Below, piece by piece: positions 44,696 through 52,946 of a DNA stretch of 64,000 nucleotides. The stretch is from Cyanophora paradoxa (taxonomy: Eukaryota > Glaucocystophyceae > Cyanophorales > Cyanophoraceae). The DNA lies in the NCBI GenBank assembly GCA_004431415.1, contig QPMI01000499.1, forward strand, positions 212,700 to 276,699. The letters run 5' to 3'. How positions within the stretch are numbered: the first letter of the stretch is position 1; each line of letters starts with the position of its first letter. The position numbers were made by a program, and so were the translations under genes. The notes below the pieces were generated by a model that searched no databases, was not told the origin of the DNA, and saw nothing but the letters and a program-made list of their open reading frames with translations.

Positions 44696-45142
44696 TCAAA
44701 ACGGGAATCTATCATGTTTATGTCTCTCAGTCTTCTCAAATGTGAGGAAATTCATTGTTTTATCGATCTCATCAGCAACTGCTTGTGTTTTATGCTGAGC
44801 TTCTTTACCACAACTGAATATATCAATTGCTAACATGCCTTCATTGGAATAACAATGAGCTGTGCAATGGCTTTCATCTAATAGCAGAACTAATGCAAAA
44901 CCAGGAGGTGATACTTTGCCATCAAATATTTCACAATGTTTATGAACAATCCTAATACCTTGTCTCAATATAGCTTGTTCAAGGGTTCCCATAATCCAAT
45001 TACCTAGGAAGCTAACATGCTCATGTCCTGTTGCAATAGCTGATTTAGCTTTGTAATCAAGCATAACATGAAAGCCTCTGTATTTAGTCTCCATTAAGAA
45101 TACCTTAGAAAAATTAATTAAACCTAATCGAACCGAATGCAA
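44696..45142 (-). CDS. speD-like: S-adenosylmethionine decarboxylase-like protein (SpeD type)
   Basis: SpeD makes decarboxylated AdoMet, the aminopropyl donor for spermidine. The sequence GFHVMLDYKA matches the first strand of prokaryotic-type SpeD (GKHVLVDLYG-like). The core LLLDESHCTAHCYSNEG then LAIDIFSCG matches the self-cleavage and active-site block. The Ser after Glu in ESH is where the proenzyme would cleave to form its pyruvoyl group, the following His (AHCYS) is the processing His, and the Cys in FSCG is the catalytic one. The downstream Met at about 45,094 (METKYRGFHVML) gives 132 aa, the usual SpeD length, and is the more likely start. The gene is unbroken, unlike many neighbours, and sits at the end of the minus-strand block. 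Family knowledge predicts the activity; it is not shown. Confidence 0.7.
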   Translation of the reverse strand: MHSVRLGLINFSKVFLMETKYRGFHVMLDYKAKSAIATGHEHVSFLGNWIMGTLEQAILRQGIRIVHKHCEIFDGKVSPPGFALVLLLDESHCTAHCYSNEGMLAIDIFSCGKEAQHKTQAVADEIDKTMNFLTFEKTERHKHDRFPF

Positions 45143-45396
45143 ACATCCCTATATTCCACTGTGATTGATGAAGTAGCCCTTTTCCTATGTGCTTGACTTT
45201 TTCTTTTATTACAGTCCCTACACCCTGATCCCTTCACATGATTAAAGGGATATGTAAGGATCACCTTATTACACTGCAAACATCTAACAGATACTTTCTC
45301 TTGAGCTTTGATGTAATGTGTCTCACTGTAATCGAATTTATCTTTACCATGGACTGTCATAGCAGCATCAATAAACTTTTTTGTTTTACTATCCAT
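45124..45396 (-). CDS. DUF723-like zinc-ribbon protein
   Basis: 90 aa. FIDAAMTVHGKDKFDYSETH followed by KVSVRCLQCNKVILTYPFNH and GSGCRDCNKRK matches the repeat module (HG-x-KYDYS ... C-x2-C/H ... P-x2-H ... GC-x2-C) common in giant viruses and phages, often next to endonuclease domains. Four Cys (CLQC and CRDC) should bind one zinc. No nuclease domain follows in frame. It overlaps the start of the SpeD-like gene by 19 bp in another frame, so the two may be co-transcribed or, if a base is missing, fused. Confidence 0.6.
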   Translation of the reverse strand: MDSKTKKFIDAAMTVHGKDKFDYSETHYIKAQEKVSVRCLQCNKVILTYPFNHVKGSGCRDCNKRKSQAHRKRATSSITVEYRDVCIRFD

Positions 45397-45418
45397 ACTC
45401 TATATATAATCAACATTC

Positions 45419-46252
45419 TTATGGAGCAGTATCCTGCCCGAAAATGGGGAAATATCGATTTGTCCCATAGTATTCAGCATAGGTATTCTGCTTTGCAATA
45501 AAATCGGTTCTCTCTGCAAACATCACACACTTGTAGATACCAAACTTGGTGGCTCTCACTAAGAACTGATAGTCTTCCAAACCGAAATTGACTCCATGAT
45601 AAGCAATTCCGAAATTATCATATGGGGTGATCACTACTGCAAAGTTGGGAGTTCCACCTTCTACTTGGCATACAGCATAAACATCTGGTGGGATATCAAC
45701 AACAACCTTGTAGTGGTCACCAATCTCAACAAGAGAGTCTACTACTGCTGTTTGTTCATTCACAACAATGGGGAATATCTTGATTATATAGGGGGCATTC
45801 ATGCTGGGGACATAGGTTCGAATTCTTGTGTTGGGATCAATGGGATTGGGTTGATCATTCACAAATAGAGGCGCTCCAACAGCCCCACCAACCCTAAGAC
45901 CATCACCAATATAAGCTCCCCCCGATTTGCAGTTAATAGCTCCCGACCTAGATTCAAAAGAATAAGTAGACAGAGGATCTCCATAGCTATCTGGGTCTCC
46001 ATAATGAGCAGAAAAGTTTGCATTTGTGACAAGTAGCTTAGTTGTCTTAACTATTCCATTATTTTTATCACATCTGAGTTCCTGTAATCTCAGCTTGTGG
46101 GTGGAACCAAATGTATTCATTGTAGGTTGGACCTCTGTTGATTGGAGACCTTCCACATCATCAAAGGTAGCATGCTGTAAAACATGGTTTGCTGGGGCAG
46201 CTAATGATAGCTGTGGTGTAATAATTCGTTCAAGTGGGGGTTGCTCAGCCAT
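45419..46252 (-). CDS. Virion/fibre-family protein A
   Basis: 277 aa, intact. The N-terminal module shared with the next three genes contains HATFDDVEGLQSTEV, LRLQELRCDKNNGIVKTTKL, LVTNANF and SGGAYIGDGLRVGG. The C-terminal ~130 residues are beta-rich and resemble those of the 46,276 protein (TPYDNFGIAYHGVNFG versus QGYDHFGTGFCVYNNN). It is probably an appendage or spike protein. The shared N-terminus would be the attachment part and the variable C-terminus the receptor-binding head. Start chosen at the only Met preceding the module. Confidence 0.5.
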   Translation of the reverse strand: MAEQPPLERIITPQLSLAAPANHVLQHATFDDVEGLQSTEVQPTMNTFGSTHKLRLQELRCDKNNGIVKTTKLLVTNANFSAHYGDPDSYGDPLSTYSFESRSGAINCKSGGAYIGDGLRVGGAVGAPLFVNDQPNPIDPNTRIRTYVPSMNAPYIIKIFPIVVNEQTAVVDSLVEIGDHYKVVVDIPPDVYAVCQVEGGTPNFAVVITPYDNFGIAYHGVNFGLEDYQFLVRATKFGIYKCVMFAERTDFIAKQNTYAEYYGTNRYFPIFGQDTAP

Positions 46253-46275
46253 TTTACATTAAAGTGATATATAAT

Positions 46276-47121
46276 TTATGGGGTTGGGTCATCAATTACA
46301 TCTGGCTCCATGTAATACCCTGTTTGAGAAAGAGTATCAGGAGTAACACCTCTAAGAGCTGAGACAGCAGCTATATCTGTTCTGATACCCATAACTGTAA
46401 TTGTATATTTTCCAATATCTGTAACAAACAGATCATAGGTGAAATTGTTATTATAAACACAGAACCCTGTGCCGAAATGATCATATCCTTGAACACTGAA
46501 ATTGTATCTGTGACCTGGCTGGTTATTGTTGGCTCTACATAAAGAAAGCATTGCAGAAGGAATGACCAGCCCTCTCATTACTCTTTTGGTTCCTTCAATC
46601 AATTCAGAGTTTTCAAGTGTGACAGTATAACCTTGGTAAAATTGAATAAGTGGCTGTTGTGCAACTGGTATATATAATCGAATTCGTTGGGGGTCTTCAA
46701 CATTCTGCTCAAGAGTATCTGGGACATCATTATACGAAATTGAGGATGAGAGTTGACCTGAAACTCTGCAGCCACCCCCAATAAATGCTCCTCCTGATCT
46801 CACAGTAACAGCTGCAGAATTCTTGTCAAAATCGAGGGCTTTCAGATCAACACTGTAAGCATCAGGACCTCCATTTGTAGGCTGGAAAAAGTTAGCATTT
46901 GTGACAAGAAGTCGAGTTGTTTTAACCACACCTGAATTCTTATCAGCTCTCAGCTCTTTAACTCGAATAATCGAATTTTTATCAAAGGAGTTACCATTGG
47001 AATTGGGTCTCTCTGTGGATTCTAAACCACGAACCTCATCATTAACTTCATGCTGGCGAAAGTGCATTGCAGGGGATCCAAGGGAATATATTGGAAGTTG
47101 AACTCGATTATATTCACCCAT
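46276..47121 (-). CDS. Virion/fibre-family protein B
   Basis: 281 aa, intact, paralogue of the preceding protein. It has VRGLESTERPN, IRVKELRADKNSGVVKTTRL, LVTNANF and SGGAFIGGGCRVSG in the same order. The C-terminal half aligns only loosely with protein A. It is spaced 23 bp from its neighbour, consistent with tightly packed viral genes. No transmembrane segment or signal peptide is seen. Confidence 0.5.
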   Translation of the reverse strand: MGEYNRVQLPIYSLGSPAMHFRQHEVNDEVRGLESTERPNSNGNSFDKNSIIRVKELRADKNSGVVKTTRLLVTNANFFQPTNGGPDAYSVDLKALDFDKNSAAVTVRSGGAFIGGGCRVSGQLSSSISYNDVPDTLEQNVEDPQRIRLYIPVAQQPLIQFYQGYTVTLENSELIEGTKRVMRGLVIPSAMLSLCRANNNQPGHRYNFSVQGYDHFGTGFCVYNNNFTYDLFVTDIGKYTITVMGIRTDIAAVSALRGVTPDTLSQTGYYMEPDVIDDPTP

Positions 47122-47160
47122 TGCTTCTTTTACTAAGAAGGAAAGAAAAAATAATGTACA

Positions 47161-47424
47161 CTACTCTTCTGTGACATTATTATACTCGATACCTTTCTTT
47201 ACAGTTCCCCTTTGGAATGCCTGTAATACAATCGCTTCCTTTGAGGTTGGTATCTGAACTCCTGATGAGATGCAAGATTGGATCTCTTTCTGAACAATCT
47301 CATCAATTGCGATTCTTGCCCTGTTGTGGGCAGCATTATCAATCCAGTCCTGAACAGAAGCAGCGCAATATTCCATTCCCAACTTTTCGGTATCAGTCAG
47401 AACTACTTGGTATATATTCGACAT
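47161..47424 (-). CDS. Small conserved-looking protein between fibre genes
   Basis: 87 aa. The sequence VQDWIDNAAHNRARIAIDEI followed by a second helix and IPTSKEAIVLQAF resembles small helical proteins encoded beside tail-fibre genes in marine phages. It could be a fibre chaperone or an adaptor. That is an inference from position and general resemblance only. It is intact and helix-rich. Confidence 0.45.
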   Translation of the reverse strand: MSNIYQVVLTDTEKLGMEYCAASVQDWIDNAAHNRARIAIDEIVQKEIQSCISSGVQIPTSKEAIVLQAFQRGTVKKGIEYNNVTEE

Positions 47425-47443
47425 TCTAAACTACTTGTAGAAA

Positions 47444-48466
47444 TTAAATTATGCTCAGCAATTCGCCACTAAACGTTGTGAATTCTGAAATGGAAGTATC
47501 AACAGCATAAATAGAGACATTATCCCCGGCTCCAAGTCTGAGTATTGCGCTCAAAATGATTGTTTTGTTGGTTACTGTTTGTGAGTTGTTTACCCTGAAA
47601 TTGAATTCTGTTGAAACATTCTGATCATTTACTTTCAGATCTACACTCACAGATGAGGTAACAATACTATAAGAATTAAGAGAGAATCTATAATCTCCAC
47701 TTATAGGCGCTGTGAATTTCCCTTCTACTACATCAAATGAGTTGGTATTATCAAAGAATTCATGCAACCAATTAGTAAGACGCCCATATACTCCACTTCT
47801 TGTTGCTACACCAAACCCAACACAAAATCGAGGTTGGGTTTCTTGCTTCAAATAAAAGTTTGCTGCGATTGTAAGACCCCCTGCATCAATTCGTGCGACT
47901 TCTGTGCTATTGCGTTTCAGAATGAGATCTACATTTGCTCCTGTATCTATTTCAGGTGTTTGAATCTTTGTGGTTGTGGTCATCACAGGGACTGTATAAG
48001 TAGGAACAAAAAGACCACCATTTGCATTCACAACACCTGTAAATGTTGTTGTTCCTGAAATTGAAACATTTGTAGCTGAGAGTGTTCCATTCACAAAAGC
48101 TCCCGAACCTATCCATGCTCCACCTGATTTAACTACAAGTGCTGCATTATTTTCTGTCCCATCAAAAGTAACAATTTGTGGTGTGGTCACCCCACCTGCA
48201 TCATCATAAATAGCTGCATCAGCAACTACACCACCTGGTAAAACCTGATTCTTGTTACTTACGATTAATTGTGTGGTTCGTATTTTTCCAGCATTTCTAT
48301 CACATCGAATTTCCTTGCATCTGATAATTGAATTTTGAGTAAATGAATCTGCTCCTGTGGTTTCTGTGCAAATAAACCCGGGAATAGCATCTGTAACTGT
48401 GTGGTTCAGTTGATGCAATTTAGGTGCTGCATAACAGAAAACAGGAACTGCAATTTGGGTAGCCAT
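47444..48466 (-). CDS. Fibre-family protein C with C1q/TNF-like head
   Basis: 340 aa, intact. The N-terminal module (DAIPGFICTETTGADSF, IIRCKEIRCDRNAGKIRTTQ, LIVSNKNQV, SGGAWIGSGAFVNGT) is the family signature. The middle (residues about 120-200) has short beta repeats. The last ~130 residues (FDVVEGKFTAPISGDYRFSL ... VDLKVNDQNVSTEFNFRVNN ... AGDNVSIYAV) follow the C1q jelly-roll pattern, a trimeric receptor-binding fold. Likely a trimeric spike. Confidence 0.55.
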   Translation of the reverse strand: MATQIAVPVFCYAAPKLHQLNHTVTDAIPGFICTETTGADSFTQNSIIRCKEIRCDRNAGKIRTTQLIVSNKNQVLPGGVVADAAIYDDAGGVTTPQIVTFDGTENNAALVVKSGGAWIGSGAFVNGTLSATNVSISGTTTFTGVVNANGGLFVPTYTVPVMTTTTKIQTPEIDTGANVDLILKRNSTEVARIDAGGLTIAANFYLKQETQPRFCVGFGVATRSGVYGRLTNWLHEFFDNTNSFDVVEGKFTAPISGDYRFSLNSYSIVTSSVSVDLKVNDQNVSTEFNFRVNNSQTVTNKTIILSAILRLGAGDNVSIYAVDTSISEFTTFSGELLSII

Positions 48467-48488
48467 CTATAAATTCCCAACAAAAAGT

Positions 48489-49534
48489 TTATAATCTACT
48501 GATGAGATGCCCCCCAAAACAGGTAATACCTTGTATTGTAGCATCATATTGCATGGACGATGTCCAGGTTTGTATAACATTCACAAATTCGTTCGCATAT
48601 ACAGCAAAAGAAGCCTCCATATGAACACTTCGCCTTCCATTGTAAGTTGAAAATTCTTGAACCGATTGAGGGGAAAGAGCCAAATCATTCTTTCTAAATG
48701 CAACTCTACACTCCCCTGTTGATGAAGCTGTTGACATTTGAACAATGAAGAAGAATCTATAAATTCCGGACACAGGTGCTGTAAAGGTGCCTGTGGATAA
48801 TGTGATATTATTGCTTGCATCCACAAGAGTTCTGTTAAAAGCGAATCTTCTTGCTGTTGATGTGGTTCCCACAGTAACTGCTGATGTTGAATAATTTACA
48901 ATACAAAACCGAGGGTGAGGAGCTTTCAGATATTTAATTAGATTTATTGAAGGGAAACATTGTTTATGGTTGCTGTAACCACTGCATTTCTCTTGATATT
49001 GAGTGCATTCGATGATTCAATTTCAGGTGTGTTTAACATTGTGGAAAAGACACCAACACCAACTGAAAAACTACTCGCATTATATCCACCCTCAAAATTT
49101 ATTGGACTCTCAAACATTCCACTTCCAGCATTTAGTATGGATGCTGTTACTGTTCCATTCACCTTTAATGCCTCTCCAAAGTATGCTCCTCCACTCTTGA
49201 CTACAAGAGCGGAAGTATTACTTGTGTTACCAAAAGAAACTATCTGTGCTGTGGTAAATCCACCTACATTATCATATATTGCTGAATCTGGGACTACTTG
49301 ACCTGCTTGAACCTGATTTTTATTCGAGATAATAATTCCTGTGGTTCTTATCTTGCCTCCATTCCTATCACATCGAATTTCTTTGACTCTGAGTATATTA
49401 TTCTCTGTGAAAGAGGTATTACTTGAAGTTTCAGTACAAATATACCCAGGGGTTGAATCAACTACTCCATGAGAGGTGCTGTGCAGTGATTTGGCTGCAA
49501 GTTCATAGTTTGGGATTTCTAATAGAGAGGTCAT
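48489..49534 (-). pseudogene. Fibre-family protein D with C1q-like head, one frameshift
   Basis: Two frames (48,944-49,534 and 48,489-48,872) together match protein C end to end. The first gives the family N-terminus (HGVVDSTPGYICTETSSNTS, ILRVKEIRCDRNGGKIRTTG). The second gives the C1q-like head (LSTGTFTAPVSGIYRFFFIV ... NEFVNVIQTW). The frame is lost between about 48,873 and 48,960 beside short C and T runs. A single missing base explains it, so the gene may be functional in reality. Confidence 0.55.
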
Positions 49535-49559
49535 CTTTGTAATAGTGTGAGAATCTTTA

Positions 49560-50806
49560 TTATGCTGATGCTATCCAATGGATTGCAATTTGAAGCCACT
49601 GTGGTTGAATGGTTACCCATCCTGCTGCCCAAATAACAAGATTGATTGTGGTAGAGGTTGTTGAGTTGCTTGATATTCCTATTTTATAATCGATTTCCAC
49701 ATTTGTTGCAGGTAGTCCCTGCAATGTTACAACAACAGATGGAGCAGATGCAAAGGCAGGACTCCAATTTAATGTAATGCTATGGTTTTGCCTTGCTGAA
49801 CTGCCCCCAATTTGAGGATTCGCAATTGTCATTTCATGTCTCCCTTTTCTAATCAGGTTATCAAGCATGTATTGAGGAGCCAGCTTAGTAACCTTTGAAT
49901 TGTCCCGAGGATCCATGACCCACATTTCTCTTGCATATGCATTTCCACGAACAAGTAGGGTTTTATCCTGATAGTAAGATATAGAGTTAGTAGAAAGGGT
50001 TGAATTGTGGAAATTCCAAATAACAGGAGGATCAGGCATAATATATGGGTCATAATCGAGAAAGTAACCTGATCCAATGAGAAGGTTTGCATTTGCAGTA
50101 ATAGTATTTGCTGTAAAGGGATCGAGGTGGGTTTATTGGTCAGGTCATTGTAGTTGCCCGAAAATAAAGCGGGTTTGTTATAGATATCTGTATTCCAATC
50201 ATGAGTATGTGCAAAATCTGTAATATCTGCTTTGACATGAGTGTGAGCAAAATCTGTAATCTCACTCTTGACATGAGTGTGTGCAAAATCTGTAATCTCA
50301 CTCTTGACATGAGTGTGTGCAAAATCTGTAATCTGTGACTTTGTGTGAGTGTGTGCGAAATCTGTGATTTCAGATTTAAAATGAGTGTGAGCGAAATTCG
50401 TGATATCTGCTCTTGTGTGGGTGTGTGCAAAATCTGTTATCTGGGATTTGGTGTGAGTGTGTGCGAAATCTGTGATCTCTGCCTTTGTGTGGGTGTGTGA
50501 TCTATAATTCAGATCAAGGAAGCTACCTGAATATGCAACAGGGTGTAGATTAGATGGGGTGGGTTTATTAATTAGATCATTATAATCTCCTGTGAAAGAT
50601 ATGATTTTCAGTTCACCTCTTCCTACATAATCAGAAGGTAGATCAATCTTAATGGGCATTATTGCTGGATCATCAGGTATCTCATACTCACCTCCTGGAT
50701 GTACAACTGGGAATGTTTGATTGCTTTCAGTGTGAACAAAGAAGTTGCATGCTGTCACTGTTCCATCAATAGTCCCACCTGTCAGAGGGAGGTAATCACC
50801 TGTCAC
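49560..50806 (-). pseudogene. Fibre shaft with phage-type HTH repeats (C-terminal half of a large fibre?)
   Basis: The frame 49,853-50,806 starts GDYLPLTGGTIDGTVTACNF, a phage tail-fibre entry motif. It contains FTGDYNDLINKPTPSNL and later FSGNYNDLTNKPT, and between them at least eight copies of an 11-residue repeat of the form FAHTHxKSEITD (50,160-50,500). It then shifts frame near 50,110 into 49,560-50,039, a C-terminal domain (QNHSITLNWSPAFASAPSVV ... AAGWVTIQPQW). The His pairs suggest metal-stabilised trimeric beta-structure, as in phage fibre shafts. The upstream sequence between 50,807 and 50,950 is open in shifted frames, so this may be the distal part of the same protein as the next two entries. 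Confidence 0.6.
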
Positions 50807-50885
50807 ACCAATATTTATTCCTGCAATGATTGTATTTAGTTCGGTTCATCTATGTAGTTTTGGGCTTGAAGGTAATCCTCTGTAA

Positions 50886-52277
50886 CTATTCTCGATATGG
50901 TCTCATTGTGAATATTCTTTGCTGCTGCCTCTGATTGATTTCTAAGACTCCCTCACCCACTCCACCATTATAATTTGTTTTAATCCATGACACCTCACAC
51001 TGTTTATAATCGTCTCGATTTCCTAAAAGTGCATCAGGTAGCATTCTCTCTCTGCTGAATATTAATTTCGGTCTTGATGAATCTAAATCACTCACATCAG
51101 TAACATTAATTTGGATTGCTGCGTTTTTATCATCATAGTTTGCTGGATCAGATGGTAGAGAGATCAATCCTCCTGTCATTGGGATGTCATCTGCAAAGTA
51201 ACTTGTCAAATAGATACCTGGTTTGGTGTCTTTAATTTCAATACCACCACCAAGTCCCAATATTCCATTTCTTGTAGGGGGTCTAATGTATAATTCGCCT
51301 TCCATTGTGGTGCCTGCATCTATTCCCTTTCGATTCACATAGTAATCATTTAATTGTAATCTTGCTGGTGTGTCTATATTTTGATAGAGACTCACACCAT
51401 TGTTAATATCTCCTAATAATACATTACCTGCTGATGCAAAAGTGGGTTGTTCTCGTATTTCACTCCAAATATGCAAATGGTCTTCTGGTGGAAACTCTGG
51501 TGGGATCCCATCAATATCACCCCAATTATGCCTGTGATCCTCTGGTGGGAATTTCTCTGGTTTACCTAAGATCTCATCCCAGTCATGGTTGTGATCCTCT
51601 GGTGGAAATCTGGCTGGTTTGTTGTTGATCTGCTCCCAATCTGGGAAGAATTCCCAAATCTCAGGTCGAAATCCATCTGGTAATAATTCTTCATGGGGTT
51701 CATAAGGTTGCTCATAGTCAACAGCTGGTGGATCATGACCATCTGCTAAATATTCCTCATGGGGTTCATAATTCTGCTCATACTCATACTCTTGTGGATC
51801 TAAACCATCTGGTAAATACTCTTCATCATTGGGATCATATTGATCATATTCATACTCTTGTGGGTCGAAACCATCAGGTAGGTATTCCTCCTCATCTGGA
51901 ACGAATTGGTATTCGTCAAGCTCCAAAATATCGATTTCAGGAGGTAAATATTGCTCATCAATTTGCTTTCTTGGTTCAATTATCGGTTTATTGCGAACCT
52001 GCTCCCAACTAACAATGTGTTGCCCAAAAGGAACTGTCTCATCTGCTGTGTACTCTCTGCCTGGTTGCTTTTTCGGTGTTAAATCTGGTGGATCCCATGG
52101 AAGAGGGAAGGGAACTGGGACAGGTCCATAATACTCAAAGATCTCTCTTATGGTCTTCTCACTTACAAGCTTCTCACCATTTGCATACACATTGCTGCCA
52201 TGGATATTTCGCCATTGCCTGGTTCGAATTCCAAGGTCTTTCACATTGCTATACAAAGGCAAAAGGTGCCTATCCAT
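50886..52277 (-). CDS. Acidic, repeat-rich fibre protein (middle part of a large fibre?)
   Basis: 463 aa, intact frame. Residues about 1-60 include IRTRQWRNIHGSNVYANGEK, a motif seen at the N-terminus of phage fibre knobs. Residues 120-210 are four copies of an acidic repeat (EEYLPDGxDPQEYEYxQ). Residues 215-280 are three or more copies of FPPEDHxHxWxxIxxxP. The rest is beta-rich. Another frame at the 3' end continues as Ala/Ser/Asn-rich coil (RNQSEAAAKNIHNETISRIV, about 50,880-50,960), which suggests the printed stop is due to a missing base. Confidence 0.55.
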   Translation of the reverse strand: MDRHLLPLYSNVKDLGIRTRQWRNIHGSNVYANGEKLVSEKTIREIFEYYGPVPVPFPLPWDPPDLTPKKQPGREYTADETVPFGQHIVSWEQVRNKPIIEPRKQIDEQYLPPEIDILELDEYQFVPDEEEYLPDGFDPQEYEYDQYDPNDEEYLPDGLDPQEYEYEQNYEPHEEYLADGHDPPAVDYEQPYEPHEELLPDGFRPEIWEFFPDWEQINNKPARFPPEDHNHDWDEILGKPEKFPPEDHRHNWGDIDGIPPEFPPEDHLHIWSEIREQPTFASAGNVLLGDINNGVSLYQNIDTPARLQLNDYYVNRKGIDAGTTMEGELYIRPPTRNGILGLGGGIEIKDTKPGIYLTSYFADDIPMTGGLISLPSDPANYDDKNAAIQINVTDVSDLDSSRPKLIFSRERMLPDALLGNRDDYKQCEVSWIKTNYNGGVGEGVLEINQRQQQRIFTMRPYRE

Positions 52278-52306
52278 TTCGACTAAATCAGGATGTAAAT
52301 GGATTG

Positions 52307-52903
52307 CTACTGGTTGACTGGGGCTACTGTTGATTGTAATTGATGGCTTTTTTTGATGGACATCTTTTGGAGTAAAGAACCCAAAGGCTCATTCCTTGCA
52401 AAGTCATATGTAATATCCTTGGGGTAGACATCATTTGTGTAGGAGACCTGATTTGTATTGGCAATGGGACCCACTTGCAATACTTGGGGGACCTCAGCTT
52501 TTGCAGTGCTGCCCTCATTGTAAATTCGCAAAGCTGTGTTCTGTTTGCCCTGCTCATCTTGAACATTGAAAACCAATCGACCACTATCAAACCTGGAAGG
52601 TATATCTGGGTGAGTGCCACTGGTTTTTAGTTTCCTAGGTCTCCTTCTTGTTGCTTTGATCTCTGCCACTTGGTTTGCTTTCACATTACCCAAGCTAAAA
52701 GCAACACTAACTTCCTCCTTATCTGGATCGGTTTGATTCACAGACAAAGCATGCTCCCTTGATTGAGTCTTGGATGAATTATCGGAACTGTGGTCAATCG
52801 AAACTGAACCCTTTACTTTAATATTATCAAAGTTCACATGCTTGGTGCTGCTTGCATTATCATCTTGAATGGTTTCTAGATTGGGTGGGTAATTGAAGCT
52901 CAT
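52307..52903 (-). CDS. Fibre N-terminal part or separate virion protein
   Basis: 198 aa. The N-terminus MSFNYPPNLETIQDDNASST is followed by a polar, beta-prone region (RLVFNVQDEQGKQNTALRIY). It lies 30 bp upstream of the acidic fibre gene. Near its end a T7 run (52,348-52,354, A7 on the coding strand) separates the current frame from one that continues directly into the next gene. It is therefore plausibly the N-terminus of a single fibre of about 1,100 residues covering 49,560-52,903. Confidence 0.5.
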   Translation of the reverse strand: MSFNYPPNLETIQDDNASSTKHVNFDNIKVKGSVSIDHSSDNSSKTQSREHALSVNQTDPDKEEVSVAFSLGNVKANQVAEIKATRRRPRKLKTSGTHPDIPSRFDSGRLVFNVQDEQGKQNTALRIYNEGSTAKAEVPQVLQVGPIANTNQVSYTNDVYPKDITYDFARNEPLGSLLQKMSIKKSHQLQSTVAPVNQ

Positions 52904-52946
52904 GGCTTTTACTATATGGATTTATAAAATTCCTGATAAGTAAAAG
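52904..52946. promoter_or_regulatory. Divergent promoter region, fibre/patatin
   Basis: 43 bp between two divergent start codons containing TACTATATGG and TTTATAAAAT, the latter TATA-like. It should serve both blocks. Confidence 0.3.

Noticed and set aside
50160-50500. Short repeats of about 33 bp resembling a CRISPR-like array
   Set aside because: They encode the 11-residue FAHTH repeat in one continuous frame of a fibre gene.
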